From: Lycocorax pyrrhopterus obiensis
Taxonomy: Eukaryota; Chordata; Aves; Passeriformes; Paradisaeidae
Assembly: GCA_014706295.1 (NCBI GenBank)
Contig: JACSVZ010000016.1
Location: 2,008,168-2,072,167 of the forward strand
Direction: 5' to 3'
Length of the DNA: 64,000 nt
Under the pieces are notes generated by a model. That model did no database searches. It saw nothing but the letters and a program-made list of their open reading frames with translations, and was not told where the DNA came from. Positions 1-12,790 of this stretch are shown here, one piece after another. Position 1 is the stretch's first letter, and each line of letters begins with the position of its first letter. Both the position numbers and the translations under genes were made by a program.

Positions 1-2950
1 TCCTTCGCGCCACTGCCCATCGGTGGGCGAGGCAAACCCGAGCTGGAGCTTCCCCTGCCCTCCAGCACCGCGGTCGGCCTCCGTCCCCCCACCTGGGGCA
101 GGTAGAACATTGCCCGGTGCTAAGGCAGCGTGCCAGCCCGCCCAGCACCGCGGCACCCAAACCCACCTCCTTTCCCTGGAAAAGAGCAGGAATGCCCTGT
201 GCCACTCAGCCAGAGCGGTGCAGTGACACAGCAGAGTCCTGTCATCCCTCCTGCCTTATTTTCCCTCTATTTTCCAAGGATTTGAGGACCCCTGCTCCCT
301 GTTATTTATTGCTGTTGCCTTGCCATCGCTGCACGCCCTCCTGGGAGGTTTTGTTGCTGTGCAGGAACAATTGATTTTCTCCCTCTACCCCCTGCTCACC
401 TCATGGACAGGGGAGGTGCTGCCCCTCCAAAAGAGGGGGGTCCTGGACACCTCCTCAGCTCAAAGGTATTTCCCTTAAGCTGAAAACCTTCTCAGAGCCC
501 TCGGCCCCTTTCCCAGCATTGCCCATAACTTCCAGCACTGCATTTTTATAGCAGCTCTCCCCACTTAGCAGCTCAGGGTGGCTAATGAGCCCCATCATTA
601 ACCCCTCAGGGCTGCCGCTGCCTGGGATCCAGCTCCTCCTCCATAGGTCCATGCAGGACCTTTTCTCCACACTCCTCCCTCTTTGTTCAAAGGTTCTCTT
701 TGCCTTCCAGGCACGAAGGACCGTTTTAGGAGAGCAGACATCCAGTAAAGCTAATTCTGCCTTGATTAACAGGGGAGGAAATGCAGAGCATCTTCCTGGC
801 CACCAGCTGTGGCCCTTTGGCTCCAGCCCTCCCGATGTTTGCTGGCCATGCATCCCCTCTCGGCTGGTGGCCACTTGTGCACAGGTGTCACCTCGAACTT
901 TCGTTCTCACTGTAACTGATCCTGGAGGAGGAGGAGAAGAAAAATTCCCACCTGCCTTTGTTAGACTTGTTGGCAAAAACATCTCTGCAGAGAGCCTTTG
1001 GAAGCAGCCCCTTCCATGAAGGCTGAGCTCCAATCTGATACAAAATCCTCCATTCCCCATGCAAACATCCCAGAGAAGGTATTTCACAGAGGGGTGTCCT
1101 GGCCAGTACCATGAAAACATAATTACTCATCCCCTCAGTGAATGATGCTTTGGTTGTCCTCCCGATCCCGAGATTTAAGGTTTGCTCCCGACTCCAGACA
1201 GGTTTTTCTGCTGGATCCAGGCCTTCTCTGAAGGGAAAGGTTAAATTTGGATATTCTTGGGATCTTGAAGCGGGGAGGGCCCTTGCTGTGCCACACCAGG
1301 GTATAAAACATCAATTGACAGCATCCATTTTGAGCCTTGATTAGGCTCAAAGTGAGTGAAAACTCTTCAGGAGAAACTTTCCGTGCCAATCCTGCTCTGC
1401 AGAGCCCTGGGAAGAGGCAGAAATGGGAACAGGAACCAGCAAAGACATTCCCACAATGTGGGGTGCACAAGCATCCGAGGCCAGCCCGTGGAGTTTGGAT
1501 TCAGCTGCGACGTCTTGGAGCTGCTCTGGCTGAAGACATGACCTGAGGTTTTCCCATCAATCCTGCAGCTCCTGCTGCTGGTGGGGGCAGATTGGAGCCT
1601 GGAGACCCTTTCCCACTGCAGGTCTGCTCACACTGCTCTGACCAGTCCCTGCCCGGACCTCTGTCCCTTTTTGGTGGCTTTTCCACCACTTTTCAACTCA
1701 CGTCACCTCCCTTGGGGTCAGTCTGCAGAGCTTCCCACTCTTGCTGCTGCTCCTGTGGGATGGGACACCCATCCTGCTTCCACCTCACCCTTCCCCACAT
1801 GCCTGGGGGGATAATCCTTTAAGTGACCGTTCGGGGATTGCATCCCAAAAAAGCCTCGTTGTCGTGCAGGAGCACCAGAAGTGCTTCCAGAATTAGCAGC
1901 TCCTCCAGGTTGCCCTGTTCAGTTTGAGATGTGCCACTTCAGAGCCCTTCAAGGGCTTGATTTGGGAAGTAAATGGGATTCGGAGCAGGTGAAACGTTCG
2001 GTAATTACAAATTATTGGAACACTTCACGTTATGAAAGCCCTTCAAATAATTTTAAATTGCTTTGTACTAATTGTGATCAGTGCTCCATTCATTTCCAAA
2101 ACCCTCTTCAAACGACAAGCCCTGGGATATTTTGGGAGCTGGAGCCCAGCGCTTGGTTTAAAAAAAAGAAAAAATCCACAAAAAATTTCCTGTTTGGAAT
2201 GCTGCATTCTGAAAGAGATGTGAAAAATGCACTCACCGGCTGCATGTCACAGGTTCTTCCGTGTTGCTGGAGCAACATTCCAAGGCCAATGAGTACAGCT
2301 GATACCCTCGAGCAGAGGATATTCCCCAATTACACTGCTGGGGAATCATTCGGATATAAAAAGGAGGGTTAGAGAAGAAGACCAGACAAGCGTGCTCCTG
2401 GCAGGAAAACGAGGCACTGCTGGAGTGTGGGAGAGGGCAACAGGCACCATTCCTGGGCATCCTTCATCTGGGACAGCCAGGAAAAGCTTCTCCATCCTCC
2501 AGGCCAGCTCCAGGCTGCGGGCACCGATTTGTATTTCAATAATTGTTAAGAACCTGCCTATGGAATTGCAAATGGGGCCTTCGGTGGGACGTGTTCCCAA
2601 ACTCTGATGGGAATATTTGGGTTGGCTGGATATCTGGACACCTTGGAGATGTAAGAGCTGTAATAGGAGACTTCTCACCTCTCCGAGGTCTCCTTGTCTT
2701 ACAGGGCGATGAATCATCTCTTAGGGATGGGTTTTTCCCATAGAAACATCAAAATCATCCAAAATGATGTTTGCAGCCTGTTGAGTACAGCGAGCTTGAG
2801 CTACATGACTGTGTAGGACCTACTTCTAGCTGGTCTAGAAGTTGACCAGAAAACTGGATTATTGTCCCCTTAAACTAATAAAACCCATTATTTGCACTAT
2901 CCTAACTGGACAAAAGTGTTATGAAGCATTAATAATAAAATTAAACCATC
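1..2950. other. Non-coding stretch, nothing recognised
   Basis: No open frame here resembles a known protein, and the frames present are short, overlapping and biased like random GC-rich sequence. I see no clear repeat family. The stretch reads as intergenic or intronic bird DNA. Confidence 0.6.
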
Positions 2951-2954
2951 AAAT

Positions 2955-3150
2955 CTGATGGCACAGGGTGCCCAGAGAAGCTGTGGCTGCCCCTGGATCC
3001 CTGGAAGTGTCCAACGCCAGGTTGGATGAGACTTGGAGTGACCTGGGAAAGGGGAAGGTGTCCCTGCCTGTGGCAGCAGAGCTGGGAGTAGATGGTCTTT
3101 GAGGCCCCTTCCCACCCAGACCACTCTGGAATTCCATGATTCTATCCATC
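2955..3150 (+). mobile_element. CR1 LINE 3' end fragment
   Basis: The sequence follows the avian CR1 3' region: a 'gcccagagaagctgtgg' block, then 'ggaagtgtcc', then 'ccttcccacccagacca', ending in an octamer-like 'ccatgattctat' tail. It is a 5'-truncated copy in plus orientation. Confidence 0.85.
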
Positions 3151-3967
3151 TAGAGAAAGGGAAAAGCACGCAGCTTAATTTTAGGGGTTTGGTAGTTTTT
3201 AAGGACGGCAACAGAAGGAAAACCTGCTAAATCCCAGTGCTTCTGGCTCCTCATCCTGCCTCTCCCATCCCAGCTTCTTCTAGATGATCTTTTCCTTTCC
3301 TAACTCTCCAGGTGTGACCATCCACCCGTACCCAGCCCCACGGTGTCCCTGGGGTATTGTTCATCGCTGGAATATTGTTCATCACTGGAGGGCTTTACAG
3401 AAACGAGTTCTTATTTTCCTGTTTAGCAGCAAAGGCTTCTTTGTTCCCTTTTCCATGTGTTTTTTTGTTACTCAGCATCCAGTGGGTTACTCCTGTCCTG
3501 ACTCCCTCAGAGGGCCTTTGCTGGGGTGAGAAAACCTTTTTCCATGGCCACTGAAAACGTTAATGGGAATCACAGCCTTAGGGCCCTTCCCACCTCCCTG
3601 CACCTGGAGAAACCTCCTCTCCCTCCTGCTGCTGCTCCTCTCGATGCTTGTGGAGCTCATTATCCTCTCCTTTCCCAGGAAAACGCTGAGGGTTTAGGAA
3701 GCTGAGGGGTTGAAGTGCAAAGTCATCAGGCTCCTGAAGGTCTTCTCAGGGAGGCTCCGCTCTGGGTCCTGTCTGCGCCCCACTCCAGGTGGGGAGGGTG
3801 GGGAAGGGAAACCAACACCTTTGCTCCTTTTTTGGGTGAGGTTTTCCAGGCTGGAGCTGCTGAGAGCATCCCTGATGAGTTCATTATGTAGTGACCTCAC
3901 CAACGTCTTTGTTTTTAAAGAACTGGATGTCTGTCCCATGGTCTGTGCCCAGAACCAGTCACACACA

Positions 3968-4102
3968 CCACAGAATGGTTTGGGTTGGAGGGACCTTAAA
4001 ACTCATCTTGTTCCACCTTCTGCCATGGGCAGGGGCACTTTCCACTATCCCAGGCTGCTCCAAGCCCGGTCCAACCTGGCCTTGGACATGTTCCAGAGGG
4101 GA
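3968..4102 (-). mobile_element. CR1 LINE 3' end fragment
   Basis: This is the reverse complement of the CR1 3' end: 'agaatggtttgggttgga', 'gggaccttaaaactcatc', 'gccatgggcaggg' and 'caacctggccttggaca' occur in order. It is a truncated copy in minus orientation. Confidence 0.85.
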
Positions 4103-4499
4103 GAAGATGGACAGGCACAGAGTAACTGCACTTCCAACATCCAATCACCTCTAACTCCACCTTCCCACGTATCAAATCCCACTTCTCCCAATTCCATGGT
4201 TACCTGGATGCCTTGGTCAGAAATCCAGCTGTGGGATGATTTTGGGGGGTCCAAAAACCCTGCTGCCCTTGCCATCCCTGGCAGCAGTGGTGGGAGTCTC
4301 TCCCCTCCTCTACTCAGTCAGAAACTTCCACAAGACTTGCAGGGACTTCATTATCTCAGAAACCTCATCTGCACTCCCAAATGGTGTTTGGAAGAAGCCA
4401 GAGTTTAGCAAGGGTTACAGGAGAGCTTGCCAACCTCGCTGCCTTGAGAAACCAGGCTGCAAACGTGGAGCAAAAGCAGCACAAAATCAAAAAAGTGCT

Positions 4500-5080
4500 C
4501 ATTTACTAATTACAATAACAATCAAGCTCGGTCATTAAAAAAGCAGTTAAAGCTGCAAACAAACAACTGCTTCCACAGTTATCCCTAACAGCCTTTACAA
4601 GGCCCAAGTTCTCCAAAGCCGTGAAAATGAATAGCTCAGGATATCATAAATTTTATACTGCTCCCAGAGCATTCCAGTATTCCAGAAAATGCATCTTTCA
4701 TCCCCCTCAGCAGCCCTGGCTCCCATGCAGACTGCAGCCATTCTCTCAGTGTAATTTTATAACGCGCACAACTCAAAGCCTCTTTGTAAAAGAAACATAA
4801 AAATGATGCATGCGCATATTAAAGACTCGTATTTATCAGGCTCCAATGTGAGTCCACGTCCGTGCTTAATGTGGCCATAAATCAGCAGCTCTCCCTGTTA
4901 AAGCAGAGATGAAACCCAGGGATCAGGAGAAGCTATTTATGAACGCTGGAGCCGCTAATCTGAGCGGCGTTTGGAAAAATATTTGTTAAAGAGATTTCCG
5001 ATCGGAGCGAATCACTGCGAGGATGCAGCATGAAAGGAGAATAAAAATAAAACCCCGCCAATTAAAAAGAGCCAAGGACT
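4500..5080. other. AT-rich block, candidate conserved non-coding element
   Basis: Base composition changes sharply to AT-rich sequence with many homeodomain-like ATTA/TAAT cores, and no CR1 or other repeat is visible inside it. There is no coding frame. By analogy with vertebrate enhancer-bearing blocks it may be conserved, but only alignment with other birds can show that. Confidence 0.3.
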
Positions 5081-5227
5081 TCTGGCTCGAGGTGGGTCAA
5101 GAGGGGGAAGTGTTTATTTCATATTTAATTAACCAGTGCCCTGAGTTTATCACGCTCCTCAGGTGGGCGTTCGGGTCTTTGAGGAGCCTCCTCAAAGTCT
5201 GGACTACAGAAAACAAACTCCGTCAAA

Positions 5228-5290
5228 AGGGGGTTGGAATGAGAGGGTCATTAAGGTCTCTTCCAGCTCAAACCTTTCTGTGATTCTGTT
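5228..5290 (+). mobile_element. CR1 LINE 3' tail fragment
   Basis: The short segment contains 'ttaaggtctcttccagctca' followed by 'tctgtgattctg', which is the extreme 3' end of a plus-oriented CR1 copy. Confidence 0.65.
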
Positions 5291-5317
5291 AAAATATCAT
5301 CAAAACTGCTTTTCGTA

Positions 5318-5480
5318 GAATCCCAGGAGAGTTTGGGTGGGAAAGGACCTTAAAACTCATCCCATCCCACACCCTGCCATGGGCAGGGACACCTTCCACT
5401 AGCCCAGGTTACTCCAGCCTGGCCTTGGACACTTCCAGGGATCCAGGGGCAGCCACAGCTTCTCTGGGCCCTCTAAGCCA
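5318..5480 (-). mobile_element. CR1 LINE 3' end fragment
   Basis: A minus-oriented CR1 3' end. 'agtttgggtgggaaaggac', 'gccatgggcagggacacc', 'ggccttggacacttccagg' and 'agccacagcttctctggg' follow in the expected order. It lies next to the plus-oriented fragment at 5228. Confidence 0.85.
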
Positions 5481-5490
5481 GGACTTCCCC

Positions 5491-6860
5491 ACCCTTTGCT
5501 CATGTTCAAAATTCATTATTTCGTATTTAAAATAAACCACGTGAAAGTGCAGGTTCTACTGCTTCTCCATGGGGCACAGACGCAGCAGCCTGTCCACCTC
5601 AGGCTGCCCTTTGCCACCAAGAAGCCGCCTCCTGCTCCTCACAGTGGCCAAGAAGTGAGCGAGGAGAGAAGTGACACCACGGGGAGAAGAACCTCATCTG
5701 CTTGGAGAAGAACCACGTCTCCCCTCATCCCTGTCCCAGGTTTAGGCGATTTGGGGGCTCACAGGGAGGGGACAATAACTCCCCCAATCTCCCCCGCAGC
5801 CTCTTGCTGCTCATCTATGTGGCCATGAGCTCATCAGTATTGAAATTGGTTCATGCATAGTTCCAATGAACTCCTAATTCCGAGCCTGCAGTGCTCCGAA
5901 TTCCTGCCCTGCTGAAATCTGTTCCAATGCCACGGCCCAGCCATGCAATTTCAGAGAGAGATAAGATATAGATCTGCTGTACTCTGGTGATTCTCTCTCA
6001 CAAGTGCGCCTTGTCAGGCCATAATTTGATATTCTTTTACTGTTCCTATAGGGGAGGAGGGGAAAGCCCTTCAATTTAAAAAAAAAAATCACATTTCTCC
6101 CCTTTTGTTCACTAATGACACAAATAGTAAAATGTTCAGATTACATCAGGGAATGGAAAAGCCCCTTGGAGAAGAGACACTGACAAAAGCTTCATTTTCA
6201 GGTAAAATTGCACGAAGCTTCAGGCACCGCATCCTCCTGGTGATGTGGTTTTATTTTTCCCCCTGCCTTTCATCCCCAAGCATCCCCGTGAATGTTAATC
6301 CATTTTACAATGGGACGTTTAAAAGGACTGCAGAGAAATCAGGTTTGATCCGCTCTGATGTCTTCCAGAAATCTCCAAGCAATTTGCAGCTGTGAATAAC
6401 ACACGGGGAGCGTGGGGAGAGAGAGCGGGGCCGGCCCCTCGGATGCCGACTCCAGCTGCAGCTCACATCCCGCAATAAAACCGTTCCTGATCAGGATGCT
6501 TTGGGTACTGCAGGGACGTGGGTTATTTTTCCTAGAGCTGCTTGATGGTTTTTACACCTGCCTGGGTGACCACGGGGGGAAAAGGGAAGGGGGAAGGATG
6601 AAGGATGGTGTCCGTAGCAGGATTATGTTAGAGGGTGGCATGGACTGGCATTGAAGCAGTGCCAGGTCCGGTGTGTGAGGATGGACAGGTTCTCCACATC
6701 TCCAGTGCCTTCAAAGCCAGAAGTGGGAGGTCCAGAAGGGGTGTGTGACTCTTCACTGGAGCCAGGAGAGAACCTGCACTCGGTTAAAAAAGTGGGAATC
6801 AGAGAATCAGAGAACCTCAGAATGCCGATAGAATCCCAGAATGCTTTGAGATAGGAACGG
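5491..6860. other. Non-coding stretch
   Basis: No gene is recognised. The 5820-6400 part is AT-rich and free of recognisable repeats, while the rest is moderately GC-rich unique sequence. Confidence 0.5.
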
Positions 6861-6865
6861 GATCT

Positions 6866-7040
6866 TAAAGACCAAAGGGTTGGAAGGGACCCTAAAGACC
6901 ATTTAGTTCCACCCCCTGCCATGGGCAGGGACACCTTCCACTAGCCCAGGTTACTCCAAGCCCAATCCAAGCTGGCCTTGGACACTTCCAGGGATGGGAC
7001 ATTCATGACCGCTCTGGGCACCCTGTGCCAGGGTCTTTTC
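6866..7040 (-). mobile_element. CR1 LINE 3' end fragment
   Basis: A minus-oriented CR1 3' region. 'gggttggaagggaccctaaa', 'gccatgggcagggacacc', 'ggccttggacacttccagg' and 'ctctgggcaccctgtgcc' are in order. Confidence 0.85.
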
Positions 7041-10000
7041 AAACCAGCACATGTAGGAAACCGCCTCGATGGCCATGGGGATCCTCAGGGCACCAGCTGA
7101 AGTGGAGCATTCCCGGGTTTCAGGAGGGGAGGAGGAATATTTAGCAGTGGCCCTATCCCCCACCACCATGGGCAGCCTTCGGCACTGGAATTCCCACACT
7201 CGCTCCCCTCGTGGGTTTGCAGAGGAGGGGATGTTGCAAACAGCAGCTGGATGAGCAGCCAGAGGAATTTAAAACCTGGGATAGTCGATGTGGAGTCTGG
7301 ACAGATCTGGAGAACAGCTCCCTGCACTGCATGTGCAGAGGGGATGGTGGGAAAATGCTCCGTGCCCAACCCCAACACCGCTCTGGTTCCACCTCCCTGG
7401 CGCTCCTTGTCTTGTAAAATCATTGTGTGGGACCCTGTTTCCTTTGGCATCTGGCCATAAAGCAAACCACTGGATTTCACTGCCAATCTACAGCTTATCC
7501 AAGAGATTTCTTCAGCCACAGGGTGGCCACAGGAGCATGGGGCAGAGGAGCGATGCCCTGCTCATGGAGGAAAAGTAGCCAGGAGCTGCTCGGACTCTTT
7601 CCCAGGCCTCTGTGCAGGTTTAGACTGCAGGGAATTTTGAATTCCCTCAATTGTCATGAGTTTCCTTGTTCCTCGTGTCAGACTCTACTCACCAGGATCA
7701 TCCTGAGGATGTTTAGGACTGAAACAGAGAACTGTAGAAGGATGTCCTGAACTGAGTCTGGACTGGCAGAGAGCTCCTTCAGGGACAGCACCATCACTCT
7801 CCCAATCCAATGGGATCTCTGGTAGCCCAGGCTCAGCTGTCCTTTGGAGAATGATGCCCATTCCCACCCCCCAGGCAGCACCTGAGAGCCAAGAAGGGAC
7901 CACAGGGGATACAACCAGGGAACAAAACCTCTTGAGTGATGTACAAACCCTCCTGAACCTCTGCACCTTATTCCAGTCCAGGGTCTGCCTCTAATTAGGC
8001 TTTAAGAGACCAAGAGGTCATTTCCTGTCCAGCCTGGAGAGAGGAGCATCCCAGGTTATCCAAGCAGAACCTGCCTGCGACTCCTCACTGCCCCTGAGAT
8101 GTGGCAGGGCTGGCAGCTCGGGGCTAAAATCAGCTTTTCTTCCCTGTCTGGAGCTGGAGATTTAAACCTTATCAGTGTTGCTAAAGTTTTTAATGGATAT
8201 CAATGGGGTAAAGTTCACAAACAAAGCGGGGATCGATGGGTGGAATAATACAGTATTGATTGGGGTGCCGGGAGCCGATGCACCCCGCGATCAATAACGA
8301 GCACAGATCACATTCCCGCGGCTCTCACTTACTGCTCACCCGGTGCCACGCTGCGGGGCGGAGCACCTGGGAAGGGAGCACATTCCAGAGCTCCAGGCCG
8401 TGCAAACACCGCAGCGGGCACTGCCTGATGGGTTTGTGTCTGTAGCACTCCTCAGACGGGCTCCCCATGGCTGTCACCCCCCTTTCAGCCTTTGCTAAGG
8501 CTGCTTGCAGCTGGAATTTCTCTCTGAGATGTTGACAGGAGAAATGCTCCGTGCAGCTGCCTGGGCAAGGAGTATTTCCCAACCTGCACCAGGAGTGCCT
8601 CAGTCTGAGGGCTGTGTATGGTTTCCCAGCAGGATCACCTGAAGTTTGCCACACCAGACTGAAATCCTGGGCTTTTTCCCTCAGGTTTCCTCTTCAGGCA
8701 GAGTTTGGTTTGGGGTTCCCAAGCGAAGAGGGGCATCGGGGCCAGCACTCCTTTGATTGTGATAATATTGGTTTTCCCTGCAGGAACAGGCACAGGGACG
8801 ATGGGGTAAGAGCTGGGCTAGGCCAGGTTTAGGATGGAATGAGAAGGTTTCTAACCACGCTTGAGCTGAGCCCTTCTGCAGGGTAAAATTCACTTTTGGT
8901 GTGGGTAGAGTGCAGCAGGGTCCTGCCCATGCTGGGGTGCAGCCCCCATGATCCAGCTGTGCTCTGGAGATACAGAGGGACCATATTCCCAGCGATGCCA
9001 TACCCTGCTGCATCCCACACCCCCCAGCCAGCGCAGCTCAGCTCACAGCCCACCCCTAAAGCACACGGAAGGGCACAATTCCCACCACCCATGGCTTGAT
9101 GCCAGGGATTTTACACCTCGTGGTCTGTGCAGGAGCGCTGGGGAGGGGAGCCTGCCCCAGCTGCCATCACCCACCACTGCCTGCTCTCCGGAGAACTCCC
9201 TTCCCTATGGAAGTCGGGAGCAATTTGGTTTGCACACCTCTGAGAAGAAAGCTGCCCCCCCTCCACCCCGCCTGCTCCAGCCGGGGCTGCGCTATCCAAC
9301 TGTTCTTTTTGGAGGAGCATCTGCTGTTTCCAAAGGTTTGAGGGAGCGGGAGGTGCTCGTTCAGTTACTCACTCTGTTAGACACGGATCTTAATGGATGG
9401 TATTGATTGGAAGAAACAAAGCAGCAGTTTTCTCTCTCTCTATCCAGGGATTTCTGGGCTCAGATGAGAAGAGTTCGCTGCCTTGTGCTCTAAACAACAA
9501 AATACCACATTATAAGGTCCCCAGGAGTCCCTCAGGGTAGCGTGGCGGCGAGAGAGAGAAATGTGCAAGGTGTTAATGGGATAACAAATTAATAGGGAAT
9601 GGGATTGGGCAGGGACACGGGCTGCTAGCAGGGCTCCCCAGGTCTCTGGTGCCGAGCTCTGATCCGTTCTTGGCACGTCGGCCTGGCCGACAGATGAACA
9701 CAACGGGAACCCACCTGATTCCTGGGGCCACTGGGATCCCCAATGGCAGCTGGGACAGCCACGGCATTGGGAGCAGCCAAAAGACAATTTTAGGGGAAAT
9801 CAGCACCCGCAGTACCTGGAAAGGCAGTGAAATTCTGTCCTGCAGCGTTGGAGAACCGGGATGGAGCAGCCGGCTTGGAAACAGTTTTTAAAATCATTAC
9901 CTGGGTCCCTGTTGTCCCATGCAATTTTGCCATCCATCTGCCAGTCATTTGGGAAGGTCAAGAGCAAGGACGTGCAAGTTTGGGGACCTGAGACTCACTG

Positions 10001-11140
10001 CTGCCCCTCTGCTGTGCTGTCACCCACAGACAGCTGGCCTTGGCCACCAAGGCTCCCTTCCCCGGCCATCCCCACCCAGACACTTGCCTGGATCAGCCAT
10101 TGCAGAGGTGACTTTTGAACCCAAAATCGTTGTCAGTGCCACTTCCTTGCCAAGAGACCCTGAGTCCCATTTCCAGCTTCAGGATCCTGGACTGGAAAGG
10201 GCTCATTTTACCAAGAGAACAACCCATCCCTCTCTCATTGCCCTGAGGGGCATTGCCCTGGCCCCTCTGAGAATTCCTCTGCCTCTCACAAAATACTGAT
10301 CCCAGGCGTTTGGGATGAGTGAGAGACCTCAATATCCCACCATCCACAGGGCTTCAGTCCCTGCTGGCATCAAGACAAACCCAAAAGGGCTTTTGCCAGC
10401 GGGATGTGCCAAAGTGGGGAACGTTTCACTGCCTTTTAACCACGATGCTGATTTTTGGTGAGCCATGAGGTTCTGGGGGATAACTGCCCCCCCCAGCCCC
10501 TTGGCCGTGGTGCTGCTGAGCTGGGAGTGGGATGCTCTGCAATCCTTCATCCAGCATTCCCTGGCAATGCTCTGGCTCTCCCTGACATTGATGATTTACT
10601 TATTATCCCTGGGTTTTATCTTTCGAAGGGCCCCCTGTCTTTCCTAGATCATGTTAACAAGACAGCCATGGAGAGCCATGGCCCTGGGGGTCTTCATTAG
10701 TTCTTCCCAGATTTATGTTCCCTGCCAGCTCCGTGCAGAGCTTCGGGCATGGCCGCACGATGCCGGGGTCACCGGGAGATTCCAGAGGTCAGGACTTTGA
10801 TCCTTTGATTCATAAACGGCAGGGGAGCCCTACAGTCATCCCAGGGCTCCAGCTGGGAAATGCTGACACGAGGAAGGACACCTGCACACCCACATCCTGG
10901 ATCTACACAGGAGGCACCACGGGATGGAGCTCCAAAGGATTTCCAAAGCCAGCCTTTGGTCCTGCTCAGGGATGTGAGATCAGCGTGGCCTTTCGGGTGG
11001 ATCCCAGGAGGGAACTCTATTTCCATGAATCCCTCAGAAAATGAGGTCCAGGAAATGTTTTACCACCGCCCTGCACTGGAGGTGAACATGAAAGGTGAGA
11101 TCCACTCCCCATGGATTATACTGAGTGTTCCCAGAAGGAA
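7041..11140. other. Non-coding stretch
   Basis: There is no recognisable gene or repeat family. All open frames are short and overlap on both strands. 8160-8300 is AT-rich unique sequence. Confidence 0.5.
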
Positions 11141-11149
11141 ACTGAGCTG

Positions 11150-11352
11150 GAGACCTGAGTGTGAGGCTCCCACCCGTCCAACCCACAACTGAGTGGGATC
11201 TCCCATCCACTGCATCCACACCTGAGCATGGGCTCCCACCCATCCAACCTCACCTGAGCATGGGCTCCCACCCATCCAACCCCACCTGAGCGTGGGCTCC
11301 CACCAATCCAACCCCACCTGAGCATGGGCTCCGGCCCACCTGACCCCACCTT
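11150..11352. repeat. Minisatellite, about 33-bp unit
   Basis: A unit of about 33 bp built from 'cctgagcatgggctccca' plus 'cccatccaaccccac' recurs about four times nearly intact between 11219 and 11350. More degenerate copies lie to the left from about 11150. The repeat explains the repetitive 'GSPCSG/GGSPRS'-type frames read across it, which are not a gene. Confidence 0.85.
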
Positions 11353-11539
11353 CAATCACTGAGCTGCAGAACAGGCTGCACTCCCAAATTTCCTTCCCTT
11401 CCCCCTGCTTTTTTCCCCAGACCAGGCAGTTTTGCACTGCTCCCCTCACCCCATCCCCACAGCCACCTGCAAGGATGGTGCATCCCATCCCCTGCCCTGC
11501 TCCAGCTGACCCCATCTCCGTGGGGCACCTCCAGCCCCA

Positions 11540-11840
11540 TCCTGTTTTTCCCAGCTGCTGCTTGCAGTATTCACGCAAGAGCATGGACTCCGCACACAAG
11601 ATGGAGAGGTGCAAAGCGTTTATTGCGCAGCAAAATATTCCCTAAATACCAGCACCCAACAGGATATCCCATCATATAAACAGGAAAGATGTTCACCTCA
11701 GTGTCCCCCAATCACCTGGGGTAGTGCACAGACATTGCCTATTATGGTAACAGGTAAACAATGCCCTATAAGGTCACAAACTACAATTATCACATCTCAT
11801 AGGCCCAACACTGTCCACAAACCCACAATCCTCTCTCAGC
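11540..11840 (-). mobile_element. Possible LTR fragment
   Basis: The segment has the look of a minus-oriented retroviral LTR: a 'tttatt' (AATAAA on the minus strand) in 'agcgtttattgcgcagc' near 11618, followed by compositionally distinct sequence with CCCAATCA-type elements. I could not identify clear TG/CA ends or a target duplication. Confidence 0.25.
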
Positions 11841-12730
11841 CCATCCCCGGTGACCTGGATGCACTCCCAGGGTCACCTCTGGGTCCAGGAAAGTGGCTCT
11901 CTCTCCAGCCCTCAGGGCCTATCTCCCTTCCAGCACACAGTGCACCCCAACACTGCTGACAGTGAATTTGCTCTTGGTTAGCAATGGAAACACCACCACC
12001 TTCAGGATCCCCCCCACACCTTCCCTCTTCCTCCAGGGAAGCTCCCACACCTCGAGCACGCTCAGCACCTGGTCTAGGGATGAGCAGGTTACCAGGAAAC
12101 CCACCCTCCATCAAAGACTCAGCTGGGAACTAAAATCCCAGCTGCATCCCAATGAATACATCTCCATTCACGCCACTGGATCCACATTAATTTGGAGCAG
12201 CTGGGGCCAGCCTTGTTCAAGGCTCCTATAAAAAGAGCCTCTGCCTCCCATCTCCCGCTCTCTTATAGTTCTAACCCATAATTTACCAAGTGAGAGGTGA
12301 CCTAAAGAAATTCCTGGGTGGCTGGAAAATGAGAGGGAGAAAGGAACCATTTCATTGTGTAGGCTACCACCGGCAAAGCAGTGCTTGCGCAGGTGCTAAA
12401 AAAAGGGAAGGGATCTGGGAAGCCACAATAATAATGTAAAAATTCCAGCATTCAGGAGGCATCATAATGGCTAATGATGGAAGGAAGGGGTGCAGTGGGT
12501 GGTGCCGCCCACGTTTCCCTGAAACAGCATCCTTTGGCAATTCAGTATTTCAAAGTCCCCCTGAAGATTTATTAAAACTGACAAAGTTGTTCTGGGTTTG
12601 AGGAATAATGAGCTCCTCCAAGATTTTTTTTTTGTGAAAAATTATAGAAAACTGTGAGTCCCATCCGTGGCTAAATCTGCTGCAGCACAGGTGAGTGAAA
12701 TCCAGCAGCAGCTCTTTCCCTGTGGAGTGT
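11841..12730. other. Non-coding stretch
   Basis: No gene or repeat family is recognised. A poly-T run lies at about 12625-12634. Confidence 0.45.
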
Positions 12731-12732
12731 CC

Positions 12733-12790
12733 TCAGAACCACAGGATCCTTAAGGTTGGAAAAGACCTCTGAGATCATTGAGTCCCACCT
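12733..12790 (-). mobile_element. CR1-type LINE tail fragment
   Basis: A short minus-oriented tail: 'ccttaaggttggaaaagacc', 'tctgagatcattgagtccca'. This is a variant of the CR1 3' terminus common in bird genomes. Confidence 0.6.

Noticed and set aside
585..1019. Plus-strand frame of 144 codons near the left edge, overlapped by a 221-codon minus-strand frame
   Set aside because: It has no recognisable domain, no splice context and no start support. Overlapping frames on both strands are expected by chance in GC-rich sequence.
11060..11614. Minus-strand frame of 184 codons with repeated GGSPCSG-like motifs
   Set aside because: The repetition comes from the 33-bp minisatellite.
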